From Chenopodium formosanum (Eukaryota; Streptophyta; Magnoliopsida; Caryophyllales; Amaranthaceae), in contig CM044868.1 of the NCBI GenBank assembly GCA_024500155.1, positions 39,814,165-39,878,164 on the forward strand: a stretch of 64,000 bases of DNA. The letters are read 5' to 3'. The translations under genes were made by a program, and so were the position numbers. The notes beneath the pieces are model-generated. The model saw only the letters and a program-made list of their open reading frames with translations. It did no database searches and had not been told where the DNA came from. Numbering within the stretch: the first letter of the stretch is position 1; each line of letters starts with the position of its first letter. Below are positions 30,638 through 40,802 of the stretch, piece after piece.

Positions 30638-32907
30638 CACTACTACATTTTTTATCAAATGTGACGGAAAAAATAGAGCTAATGCAACGGCCCTTTTATG
30701 ACCGTTGCAATAGATAAGTCTAATACAACGGTTTATATGAAAGGTGGGGCTAACACAACGGTTTTATAAAGCCGTCACATTAGAGGTGCTAACACAACGG
30801 CTGAAAAGGCTAATGCAACGGCAACTAAATTTTAATAATTTCCCTTTTTTTCAAAATTTGGTGACTCATCTTTCAAAAAAAAAATTTGGTGACTCATCAA
30901 TTAGAGGACCGTACCTTCTTTACCTTTTTCCCCTATTTCACACACTTTTTATAATAATGCGCCCATAATTCCTCTCTTCCCACACTCTCTCTCCTCCCAC
31001 ACTCTTTCTCTCTCCTCCATTGAAGCGGCTTACTTTGAGCTTCCATTGATGCATACTCTGCGCTTTCAAGTTTTTTTTACTAATTGAGAGTCTAGACAAG
31101 TTAGGGTTCTTAAATTAGGTGGATTATCGAACAATTTCATAATCTTAATTTTCTGAACATCGTCGCTCGATCGAATTGATTTAATTATCGCAAGTTGCTG
31201 GTATGTATTTTGAAATAATTGAATTTATTCTAGTATAATTTGGTTAAAATTAGTTGTTAAATGCTATACTTTCTCAAATATTGTGCTACTATTTGTTTAA
31301 TTAGGGTTTTCGTAAGTAACTGCTTCAATAAATTTGATATCATCAATTTTGTTTAATTAATTTTCCTGTTTGCTAGTTTGATTGAGACAAAGAGAACAAT
31401 TAAGGTGAGTAATCTTCTTGATACACTTCCTGATCTACAGTCTTACCGCATTACTACATTTTTTTTATTATCAATTTTATGGTTTCTTGCGTTTTTGCTT
31501 AAATTTTTGTGTTTTCATTTTTCGTGATTCTGCTCTAATTTCTTATTCTTTACTATTTAATTGATCTAAATGTATTGGACACATTGGGCTTGTATTAGTG
31601 ATCACAGATTCTGTTCATTTTTCGTGTTTTCATTTTTACTGAGGGTTAAGCATTTTGTGATGTACTTTGAAATCCTTGCCCTTTTCTTTTTTGTCTGGCA
31701 TTTTTATTGCCAATGTTTTAAGTTTTTTTTATATCTATTGCTACAGTACTAGCAGGCTTTTCGATTCAAATTACCTTGCTAGTGCATTTTTTTGAAAGAT
31801 CTGCCCATGTTTTAATTTCGACATACTATTGGGATGATTTTAGTAGGCTATGTAGATTAAATGTTTCCATTGACTTACATTCAGGTAGATAAAGAAGTTC
31901 AGTGTATTTATGGGTTTGCCAATTTTTTTCTAGGATGGTTATTAACTTAGTTGAATCTGTTTAAGAGTTGTAGCAACTTATAACAGGGTAAATATGAAAG
32001 AATCTAGTTTTTATGGAAGATGTATGCCTTTGCTGATGAACTGGAACGAAATTATCCGAGAGTTGTCGTTAATGTTAATGTGCAGTCAATTATTTGTTTA
32101 GATATTTGAAGCAACCTTTTGATTACTTCAGATCTTTCAACTCAGCTTGGTATGCCTTCTTTAATCAATTGTGTAGTCTAGAGTTTTGATCAATTATATT
32201 GGTCATCTTGTACCAGTATCAAATAGTTTAGGTTAGGCCTTGTGCTTATTGACTTTCATAAGTGGTGCCTTGCTAATTTCTTCTATTGAGGTCTTTCCAG
32301 GCACATCTCAAGTTTGTTGGGCTTTTTGGAGGATTGATGCTATAATATTCTGAAATTTCCTAAGTTTTTATTGTTTTTTTTTTTTTTTTTTTTAAAGCGT
32401 TTGGTTTAAAGTACCCTGCTAAATAATTGTTTTCAGAAACATTGCCTGATTCTATCTTCTGTTTACTATTGGAATGATTTTGGAAGGCTTAAGTTATTAA
32501 CAGTAATAATCTATGTTGACTTACAATCAGGTAGATGAGGCAGTACTGTGTAGGATGTGTTTGCTAATTTGTTCAGGATGGTTACCAGATTTAGCTGTAT
32601 CTGTTTAAAGCTTGTATCAACTTACTATAGGGTAAAGTCGTAAAGACAAGGGAATCAAGTGTGAAGTGGGTTACCAATATACTTACTTTCGGATTACTTT
32701 ATTATAGGTTAAGTAGATGGTTATATCATCATGGAAGATTTACAGAAAGATCCAAAGAGATCAAGGCATTTGCTGAGCACTTTAGATAAATGGAGGATTC
32801 GAGGGATATTATTTTCAATGTTGGTATCTTTGTAGACTTGTAGAGGAGAGATAGCTGGTCAAGTGGCATTGTAATACAAGGGTTCAGCTCAGGTAAGGAG
32901 ATGCACC

Positions 32908-34945
32908 CACTAGTAGAAAATATCAAAAAGGCACCCCCTAATTGGCACCGATTCAGTCCAAACCGGTGCCAAAAATGGCCTACAAAATTGGTGGGAAGCT
33001 GAAGCACAGTAAAAGGCACCGGTTCACTTCAAACCGGTGCCAAAATCATAAAGGCCACCGGTTTGAACCGGTGCCTTTGTGAACCGGGCCTTTAATTATT
33101 TTAAAAAAAAAACCGGCCTCTTCTTATAACTCGGCCTCTTATAACGCCTAACCCTAAAACAGTCGGCCTCTTCTCTCTCCTCTCACTCCGCCTCTTCTTT
33201 CTCCTCTGCTCTCCCTTCTCTCTCCTCTAGCTCTCCTTCATTCCCAATCTCTTTTCTTTCTCTTCGAACACCACCGCAACAACAACAACAACACCACCGC
33301 AACAACAACAACACCACCGCAAAGCCGCCGCCACCATCTCTTCTCTTTAATTTTTTATGGGTTTCATCAAAAAAATTTTGGTTTAATCCACCACGAACAC
33401 ATGCATGAGCAAGGTTAGGGTATAATTTCTTGATTTTAATTTGATTTTTTTGTTTTCGATTTCTGGGTTATTTTGTTTCCGAATTCAATTTTGATTTTTT
33501 TTTTTTTTTTTTCTGATTTTTGTTTCTTGTTTATTCGATTTTAATACATTATTGTGTTTTCGATTTTGATTTTTTGTTTTTCGATTTCTTGGTTTTTTTT
33601 TTCCGATTTCAATTTTGATTTTTTTTTCGATTTTTGTTTATTCGATTTTAATATATTTTGTTTTCGTTTTTGATTTTTTATTTTTCGATTTCTGGATTAT
33701 ATTTTTTCTTATGTTTGATTTTGAATTTTTTTTTCGATTTTTGTTTTTGTTTATTCGATTTTAATATATTTTGTTTTCGATTTTAATTTTTTCTTTTTCT
33801 GATTTTAGTTTCTTGTTTATTCGATTTTAATACATTTTGTTTTCAATTTTGATTTTTTGTTTTTCGATTTCTTGGTTATTTTTTTTCCGATTTCAATTTT
33901 GATTTTTTTTTTCGATTTTTGTTTATTCAATTTTAATATATTTTGTTTTCATTTTTTACTTTTTATTTTTCGATTTCTGGATTATATTTTTTCTTATTTT
34001 TGATTTTGAATTTTTTTCCGATTTTTGTTTTTGTTTATTCGATTTTAATATATTTTGATTTCAATTTTGATTTTTGTTTTTCGATTTCTGGGTTTTTTTA
34101 ATTTATATTTTTTATCTGGGTTTTTTCGATTTCAATTTTTTTTCAAGTTCAATTTTTTTTCGATTTCTGGGTTTTTTTAATTTATATTTTTTATCTGGGT
34201 TTATTTCGATTTCAATTTATTTCCATTTCAATTTTGATATTTTTTTTTCGATTTCAATTTATTTCCATTTCTGGGTATTTTTTATCTGGGTTTTTTTTAT
34301 TTCTGGGTATTTTTCGATTTAATTTTTTTTTGGTTTAATTTTTTTGCGATTTCAAATTTTTTTGCGATTTCAAATTTTTTCTGGGTTTAATTTTTTTGGA
34401 AGCTTAATTATATTAATCGTTTTTTTTTTCTTTAATTGGTGCAGGTATCGTGAGTTAGATCTTAAATGGAAGAATCAAGAATTCAAGGTGCAAGAATATT
34501 GAGTTTATTTTTTTTTATTTATATTGTAATTTTTTTTTATATGTTGTAATTGAACTACTATTGTATTGATCTATATTGTAAAATTGTTTTGATTATATAT
34601 TGTAAATTTTTTATTATGTTGATTGAAATTCGATCTATATTTTGATGTTCTAAATAATTTAAGTCGATTTTTAATTGTTTGATGTTCTAAAAAAATAATA
34701 ATAAAAAAATAAAAATTATAATATTTGGCACTTTTGGCACCGGTTAACCGGTGCCAAAAACAATTCCACATTTTTTTAAACCCATTTTTGGCACTGGTTA
34801 ACCGGTGCCAATTTGAAGTTTTGGCACCGGTTTGAACCGGTGCCTTTTTAAACCCCTTTTTGGCACCCCCCTACATTAGCACCGGTTCAAACCGGTGCCT
34901 TAGGCCGGGTTTGAACCGGTGCCAAATTCATTTTTTCACGTAGTG
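32908..34945. mobile_element. Inner CACTA element, TSD ACC
   Basis: 2,038 bp. The left end is CACTAGTAGAAAATATC, and the right end on the minus strand is CACTACGTGAAAAAATG. ACC flanks both sides (32905-32907 and 34946-34948), and a 3-bp duplication is the CACTA hallmark. Subterminal palindromes of the type GGCACCGGTTNNAACCGG occur several times at both ends. The interior holds a CT-rich leader-like stretch, a CAACAACAACACCACCG microsatellite (33267-33325) and T-rich tandem repeats (33480-34340). No transposase. Confidence 0.85.
33480..34340. repeat. T-rich tandem repeat inside the inner CACTA element
   Basis: Repeating TTTTCGATTTCTGG-like and TTATTCGATTTTAATA-like blocks. A larger unit of about 285 bp is present twice (anchors at 33528 and 33813). 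Open frames across it are low-complexity artefacts. Confidence 0.7.
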
Positions 34946-36403
34946 ACCTTTTCATATAAGTTTCTATGGATGACGCTCGTTGTGATTTAATAATAATTTT
35001 GTGGGAGATGTGTGTTTTATGATATAACTTGTCTTTTTAATGCTTGATTTTTGGGTTCAAGTTACCTGGTTTTAACGTTCTTATAATGCAAAGACTGACC
35101 GACCTTACATTCGTATATTGACTATAACGTACGATGGACAACTCCTGACTTCTGATTTTGCTATCTTTTTTTCACTGTCAAGATTTGTTGTAGACATGTA
35201 TGTACATGGAATGTTTATCCTATACTTCACTTTCAATTTGATGGAAGATGGATACTCCTGCTTTTTTATTTCGTCTCTTTTTCACTATCAATATTTGTCA
35301 AAGATGTGTGTACATAGAATTTTTATCATGTACTTTCTTGATCTCCTTTCAATTTGCAGTTGCTGCTATGTATGTAGTCCTATTTCTAGTGTGGCCTTTT
35401 CTTCATCATGCTCAAAGGAGAGTGATCGGTGATTACTTCCTCCATTCCATATTACCTGTTCATTTAACTTACTGCCCTCTGTATTCTCTGAAACAGATTC
35501 TGTTCATTTTTCGTGTTTTCATTTTTCCTGATTCTGCTCTTCCATGAGGAGTGTACTATACTTGTATCTTTGTCTACATTGGGCTTCAATTTTGCTAATC
35601 AATTTTAATTTCTCTTTATAATGTATTATATCTTGTGCAAACACGCCTGCTTTTAGTGTGAGCGGTTTTTTGCTATATATGTCTATCTGCTGTACTGAGA
35701 TATAATGTGATGAAGATTACCTTCTTAATTAAGTGACTTGAAAGAACCTTTTTATGAACTTTGTATATCTAATTAATCTTTGCAATTGTTCAACTCAAGT
35801 TCTTTTCCTTTTTTTAGTGCTCGATTTTTCTATATTCTCATTTTGATTTTTTTTGTGTGTTTTGTTTATTAGGGGATCTAGATCCGGATATGTGTAAACA
35901 ATGCTAGAGGTGGATACTGAAGCTCAAGAAGATGCTTCCTGAATTGGTCTCAAATTGTTTTACTTGAGAAATTGGAGAAGCATAAGAATGAAGTGATAAT
36001 ACGTTCCAAAGAATGGTCGAAAATATTGTTTGAGGGACAAAATGATTTAGTTTAAACTTTTAATTGTTTTTTCAATGTACAAACTTTTAATTTATAATAA
36101 AATTCAAAAAAAATTTATTTAAATTTTTTATTTATTTTAATTGTATTATTGTTATTATCATTTTTATTAATTGTTATTATACTAGAATTAGGTATATGCA
36201 TTGTGTGGCATTAGGTATTGGGAAACGTGGCATTAGGTATAATGAATTGTGGCATTAGGCATATGAAACCGTGGCATTATGTATTTTAGCTAATGCCACA
36301 ACAATAATGGTGTCGTTGCATCAGGTATTGATCAAACGCCACGAATGTTGATGTCGTGGCATTAGGTGTCATATGTCGTTGCAATAGACCTATTGCAACG
36401 CCA

Positions 36404-36501
36404 GCAGGAGGAAAACAATTACCATCTAGGAAATCCTCAAGTCTATTGAAATACACCCAAAACGGTTCATTATCAAATTGAGGAATAGAAATATAAGCCA
36501 T
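36404..36501 (-). pseudogene. Element D gag, N-terminal remnant
   Basis: MAYISIPQFDNEPFWVYFNR and a short continuation match the start of element C's gag. Homology ends near 36404, and the frame runs on into CACTA subterminal repeats, which is artefactual. Confidence 0.7.
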
Positions 36502-36603
36502 TTTTTTTCAAATAAAGAAACACAAATTAAAAAAAAAACAAATAGAATGAAAATTATAAACAATGGACTATCAATAAGATAACATAATGGTAATGGAAGC
36601 TGT

Positions 36604-36621
36604 TCCCCGGCAACGGCGCCA
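36604..36621 (-). other. Primer-binding site of element D (tRNA-Asp)
   Basis: TGGCGCCGTTGCCGGGGA on the minus strand, three bases inside the LTR end and identical to that of element C. Confidence 0.9.
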
Positions 36622-37600
36622 ATTTGACAAGGGAATAAACGCGTCGTCAATTGTCTATCCCTAGATCAAATACAATTTATACAACCTAAACAAACCTAAT
36701 ACGAGTATAAGGCAGGCATAGGGGTCGAACCACAGAGAACGGATAAACACCACCAAATGTTATCGACAATTAATAGTCCGGAATAAGAGATAAATAAACT
36801 AAAGTCTAAAGATGCTAAAACAAGAAATAAAACATTAAGGGAAATGGTTTAGGTATAGCATTCACTTGAACATAAACAAAGGCTTAGAAATTGAATTAAT
36901 TATGAACTAAACATGCATGAATATCGAAGTAAAGGATCCAATCTAGCCGCCTTCCGGGGTCAATTGGCTTCTCCTAACATAGCCTCTATGTTTCCACATT
37001 AGAACCATATACTAGGAGGTACTATTAAATAACAATCGATAGTAATGAACCTTAACTAAGTCAACTTCCGTTCCTTGTTAGCAAATATTCACCTTTAATC
37101 AACCAACAATGTGCACTTGCAAGAAGATTAAAGAATATCAAGCATATAAAGACTTTAATCACAAATAAATTAATTCTAAAACCTAGAACATGCTCAAGAT
37201 CCAACTACACCACAACCATCCCCTTAATGAGGAAATTACTCACTAATCATGCTAATAACAAGATTAATTAGCAAAAAATCAAGAATAAACATGATTAACA
37301 AGCAATACCAACAACTAAAATAATAATCAAAATAAAGCAAATAAAAATAGAGGAGAGAGAGTTAGAGATTCTCATTGATTGAATGTGAATCTACAAGCAA
37401 AATGATCAATCTTCCTCTTCAATATCCAAGCTCAACAATGGTGAAACCCTTACTTTTTCTCTCTAAACTACTCTAATCCTAACCTAAACCTAGAGAGAGA
37501 AGCTCTCCTAAAACTAATTAGAGAATAGAATAGATGGTAATTGTTTTCCTCCTTCTAATTACCCCAAAATTGGGTATATACACAAAGCTAAGAATACTAA

Positions 37601-37775
37601 GGGCCTGTTCCGATTGACTGAACTCAGCTGAACTGAACTGAACTGAACTGAACTGAGCTGAACTAAACTAGACTCAACTGAACTGAACTGAACTGAACTG
37701 AACTGACCTGAAGTGAACTGAGCTGAACTGAAATGAACTGAACTGAACTGAATTTCAACGGAAGAGAACAGGCCC
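37601..37775. mobile_element. Tourist-like MITE with CTGAA pentamer repeat, TSD TAA
   Basis: 175 bp with ends GGGCCTGTTC and GAACAGGCCC, flanked by TAA (37598-37600 and 37776-37778). The ends and TAA duplication are typical of PIF/Harbinger MITEs. Its interior is almost wholly a degenerate array of the pentamer CTGAA. The solo D' LTR lacks it. Confidence 0.85.
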
Positions 37776-38143
37776 TAAGTAAATAATAGAAAAGAAAATA
37801 AATTAAAAGGGAAAAAATAAAATAAGAAACTAAATATAAAAATAAAAGAAAGAAATAAGAAAAAGGGAAAAGAAAAGAAAAGAAATTAAAAATAAAAGAA
37901 AAAGAAAAAGGAAATAAAATAAACCTACAAATCCCCAACAAAAACATCAGACCCCTCCTTCCTCTTCTTCTTTCGAATTAAGCTGCTCTAAAATGGGGTT
38001 TTAATCCCATGCTTTGCATCTCACCAAAGCAAACTAACAACCATCATCATCAAATCACCACCGCTCATCATCATTGAAAATCGGCATCAAGAAAACACCA
38101 CCGTTTGATCCTCATTAAAAGCCATGTGTGAAAGCTCGTGGAG

Positions 38144-38222
38144 TGGTTCGGTCGAACCATGGGTTGGTGTGGCCAAACTACAGGGTTGGTTCGGTCGAAC
38201 CATGGGTGAGTTCGACCACACC
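38144..38222. repeat. Word array D-2 (TGGTTCGGTCGAACCA type)
   Basis: TGGTTCGGTCGAACCA at 38144, TGGTGTGGCCAAACTA at 38165, TGGTTCGGTCGAACCA at 38187 and a decayed unit near 38208. Steps are 21, 22 and about 21 bp. Further decayed words reach to 38300. This is the counterpart of the array at 19053-19183. Confidence 0.75.
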
Positions 38223-39343
38223 TCTTCAAATTACAAAACCTCAAAAGTTCCTGACTCGTACTTCGACCGAACTCCTCACCGGTTTGCCCGAACCATGATA
38301 ATTCGTAATTTACTCTGATTTTGCTCTATTTCTTGCGCGAATTAGTAGGGTGGTGGCCGGAATTGAGTGGCTGCGGTGGTCGGAGTCGTGGTTTGGTGAG
38401 GTTGCTGCTATTCGAATGGAACAGGGGAGGCATGGTTGGTTGTTTTTGTTGTTGTTGCGGTGGTGGAAATGAGGGAGCAGGGAGTTGCGCTGGTGCGGGC
38501 TGCGGTTAATTTCAGGTTGGTTGGTGTCGTGAGGGTGAGTGGAATTGGTGGTTGATGGTGGTTCAGGTGCGACTGGGTTGGTAATTGGTGTGGGTTTTGG
38601 TGGACTGATTTGGTTGGTGGTTGCAGCAGGGGGAGTTGGTGATTGGGTTGACTGACGATGGCTGCGTGGTGGTGTTTGCCAGGCAGCGTTGCTGCTGGTT
38701 GTTATGGTTTGGTTTTGGTGGCGTTGCTGCGCCGATTTGAGTGACTACTGGTTGATTGGAACAGGGGAAGCTGCTAAGGTCGGTGTGGATTGGGTGGACG
38801 GTGGTGCAGGGGTTGCGTGAGGGAGGCAGCAGTTATGAGGTGGAGGATAATAGGAGGTGGTTGCGGTGGTGTTGGTGGCTTGTGCAGTCGGCAATTGACT
38901 TTTGACATGAATTCGGAAACCGAACTCACTCGACTTAAAACCCAAACACCTACACACAAAACTGAGAATAGAATTGGGACAAAGAATAAAATAAAATAAA
39001 TAAAATAGAAAATAAAAGAAATAACACTAAACTAATAAAAATATAAAACTATACAAGTAAATAAAATAAAATAAAATAACAAAATAAACTTAAAACTAAT
39101 AAAAACTTTGAAAGTAACAAAGAAAACGAACGAAATAAAATAAATCGAAAGCAAATAAAATACGAAAATAAACTAGAAACCAATTAAATAAAGAAATTAA
39201 ATTAAAACATACTAAAACTAAGAAATAAACTAGAAACTTTATTAAAAAGAAAACAAGAGAATAAAAGGGAAAATAAAGGAAAACAAACACGAAAATAGCT
39301 CTAAAACTACTCCCTAAGAGTGACATAAATGTCACTCATCAAT

Positions 39344-39430
39344 CTGACCCGAGATGACCCAACTCGAAGATGACCCGAGACCCAAAACGACCCAACCCGA
39401 AGTTGACCCGACCCGAAAATGACCTGACCT
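39344..39430. repeat. Degenerate GACCCGA repeat
   Basis: Run of GACCCGA/GACCCAA-type heptamers and octamers (ATGACCC, TGACCCGACCCGAAAA). No coding potential. A second block of the same kind is at 39905-40165. Confidence 0.7.
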
Positions 39431-39479
39431 TTAACTTCTTTGAGTAAATAATTATATAAGTTATAAAAATTTTATAATA

Positions 39480-39622
39480 GGAAATTATTATTTAAAATAG
39501 ACCCAACAACATCTTATATGACTACATTGTCTTTCATATAATAGCTAAAAAAATGGTCAAAGTGAGATGTGTGAATAGTGCAAAATGTCAAATCATTCAG
39601 AGTAATTTGGGACGGAAGGAGT
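39480..39622. mobile_element. Truncated Stowaway-like MITE
   Basis: The right end GGGACGGAAGGAG followed by TA is a typical Stowaway terminus. No matching left terminus is visible, so the left boundary is a guess. Confidence 0.4.
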
Positions 39623-39696
39623 ATAAGAATAATTCAAAGAAATTATTACAATAATGACAATGATAATAAGAGTGTTAAAACTAAGATCAATAAGAG

Positions 39697-39791
39697 AGTG
39701 AGGTATAACTCAATTAGTTAGAGTATCCCTCTTAGTTTCAGGAGATCTTGAAAGTGATTCTCAGTCTAAACACAAAAAAAAAAAAAAAAGG
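39697..39791 (+). mobile_element. Short tRNA-derived SINE or tRNA retropseudogene
   Basis: The head TATAACTCAATTAGTTAGAG matches the A-box/D-arm of a tRNA. The B-box region is weak (GTGATTCTCAGTC). It ends in a run of about 17 A. Ten-base flanks TCAATAAGAG (39687-39696) and TCAATAAAAG (39792-39801) form a target duplication with one mismatch. The body of about 75 bp is short for a SINE. It is not a functional tRNA gene. Confidence 0.6.
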
Positions 39792-39904
39792 TCAATAAAA
39801 GTCAAACAATTACTATAATCCATGAAAATATAGCGTTAATAAATATAATGATTTTTTCGTCAAATAAATATATATACAGTAGTTGAATTTAACCTAATGA
39901 ATCA

Positions 39905-40160
39905 CCCAAATATGACCCAACTCGAAGGTAACTTAAAAATTGGACCTGAAAATTACCCGACCCGACCCGAAAATTGACCCGACACAAACTGACCCGATCA
40001 AAACTTGACCTGACCCGAACTCGACCCAATTATTAGTCGACCCGAAATCAACCCGAAATCCAAAATGACCTGATGCGACCCAAACTTGACCCAATAACCT
40101 TTTAACCCGAACTTGACCCGACCCAAAATAACCCAACCCGAATGACCCATTTGCTAGGTC
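39905..40160. repeat. Degenerate GACCCGA repeat, second block
   Basis: Same motif family as 39344-39430 (for example AAAATTGACCCGAC). An open frame across it on the minus strand is a repeat artefact. Confidence 0.7.
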
Positions 40161-40168
40161 TACCCGAA

Positions 40169-40668
40169 TTAAAGCTTGTTTCGTGGAGACGGATGCACGA
40201 TCTGCATGGTGCATCCGCTTCAAAGTACAAATAGGCGGAATGAACATGCAGGTATATACTAAGGTACAAAAAGTTGTAGATTTAAATAATACAATGTACA
40301 TTAAAATACTTACATGATACAAATAATATAATGTATATTATACATGTAACCAATCAACATTATAATATATGTGTTCATTAGAATATAATACAATGTAAAT
40401 TATAATACAATAAAATGTACTTTTTTATATGCATACATGGTCATTTATACCAAATGTACATTTACTATATGAATAATGTTCTTTTATATTATCATGTTCT
40501 TTACTAATATTACAAATGTTGTTTAGATTTACAAAAAAAAACATATAAAACTAGATGTTCTTTATAAAACAACTATATATTCTTTATTGAACAACTAAAT
40601 GTTCATTCCGTTATTTTTTTAAAAGAAAATCAGAGCATGGTACATCCGCCTCCACAGAAAAAATTTCA
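40169..40668. mobile_element. 500-bp inverted-repeat element, candidate TSD TACCCGAA
   Basis: Left end TTAAAGCTTGTTTCGTGGAG and right end (minus) TGAAATTTTTTCTGTGGAGG share a GTGGAGRCGGATGYA core as imperfect terminal inverted repeats. TACCCGAA flanks both sides (40161-40168 and 40669-40676); an 8-bp duplication would fit hAT. The insertion lies in CCCGAA-rich sequence, so the duplication could be chance. The interior is AT-rich without a reading frame. Confidence 0.55.
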
Positions 40669-40802
40669 TACCCGAACCCCATCCCATAACTCTAGGTTGC
40701 TGAAACATCGACGGAGTTAGAAAGTGGCATGTGGCAATCGCCAAACCAACTACCTACTAACCACTTACCTCAATTCTACTCGTACTTAGTACTTACAATT
40801 TA
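40669..40802 (+). promoter_or_regulatory. Upstream region of the SDR gene
   Basis: Only about 130 bp separate the gene's ATG from the preceding transposon-derived sequence. No clear TATA box is seen. The inverted-repeat element therefore lies within the probable promoter or 5' UTR. Confidence 0.35.

Larger units (their letters stand above)
30638..36403. mobile_element. Outer CACTA-like DNA transposon, non-autonomous, right end lost
   Basis: It starts CACTACTACATTTTTT. The left subterminal zone (30675-30840) has repeats of GCTAATGCAACGG and GCTAACACAACGG. The right zone (36190-36403) has inverted counterparts (CGTTGCATCAGG, CGTGGCATTAGG). No transposase domain is seen. Between them lies intron- and UTR-like sequence with internal duplications. 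The right terminal repeat is missing; the sequence passes directly into the gag of element D. The assigned right end is therefore approximate. Confidence 0.65.
36404..39343 (-). mobile_element. Element D: Athila-like element, 5' end only
   Basis: 5' LTR (39343-36625), tRNA-Asp primer site (36621-36604) and the first 34 or so codons of gag. The element then stops at the junction with the outer CACTA sequence. The rest of D is absent from this window, so a deletion joined the two. Confidence 0.8.
36625..39343 (-). repeat. 5' LTR of element D
   Basis: 2,719 bp, TGATGAGTGACATTT at 39343 and ...CTTGTCA at 36625 on the minus strand. It is the same family as the solo LTR at 17957-20490. A TATATA box lies at 37575-37580, a MITE at 37601-37775 and the D word array at 38144-38220. 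The G/T-rich 38330-38960 is the mirror of the C/A-rich tract in the solo copy. Confidence 0.9.

Noticed and set aside
30638..30840. Helitron or MULE end
   Set aside because: The CACTA start and the subterminal repeats in both orientations fit a CACTA element better; no Helitron hairpin end seen.
33480..34340. Membrane protein suggested by Phe/Leu-rich frames
   Set aside because: Translation of T-rich tandem repeats inside a CACTA element.
39700..39780. Functional tRNA gene
   Set aside because: Only the A-box/D-arm resembles a tRNA; no proper acceptor stem or B-box, and it has an A tail with a target duplication.
39933..40322. 129-codon minus-strand frame
   Set aside because: Most of it is translation of the GACCCGA repeat.
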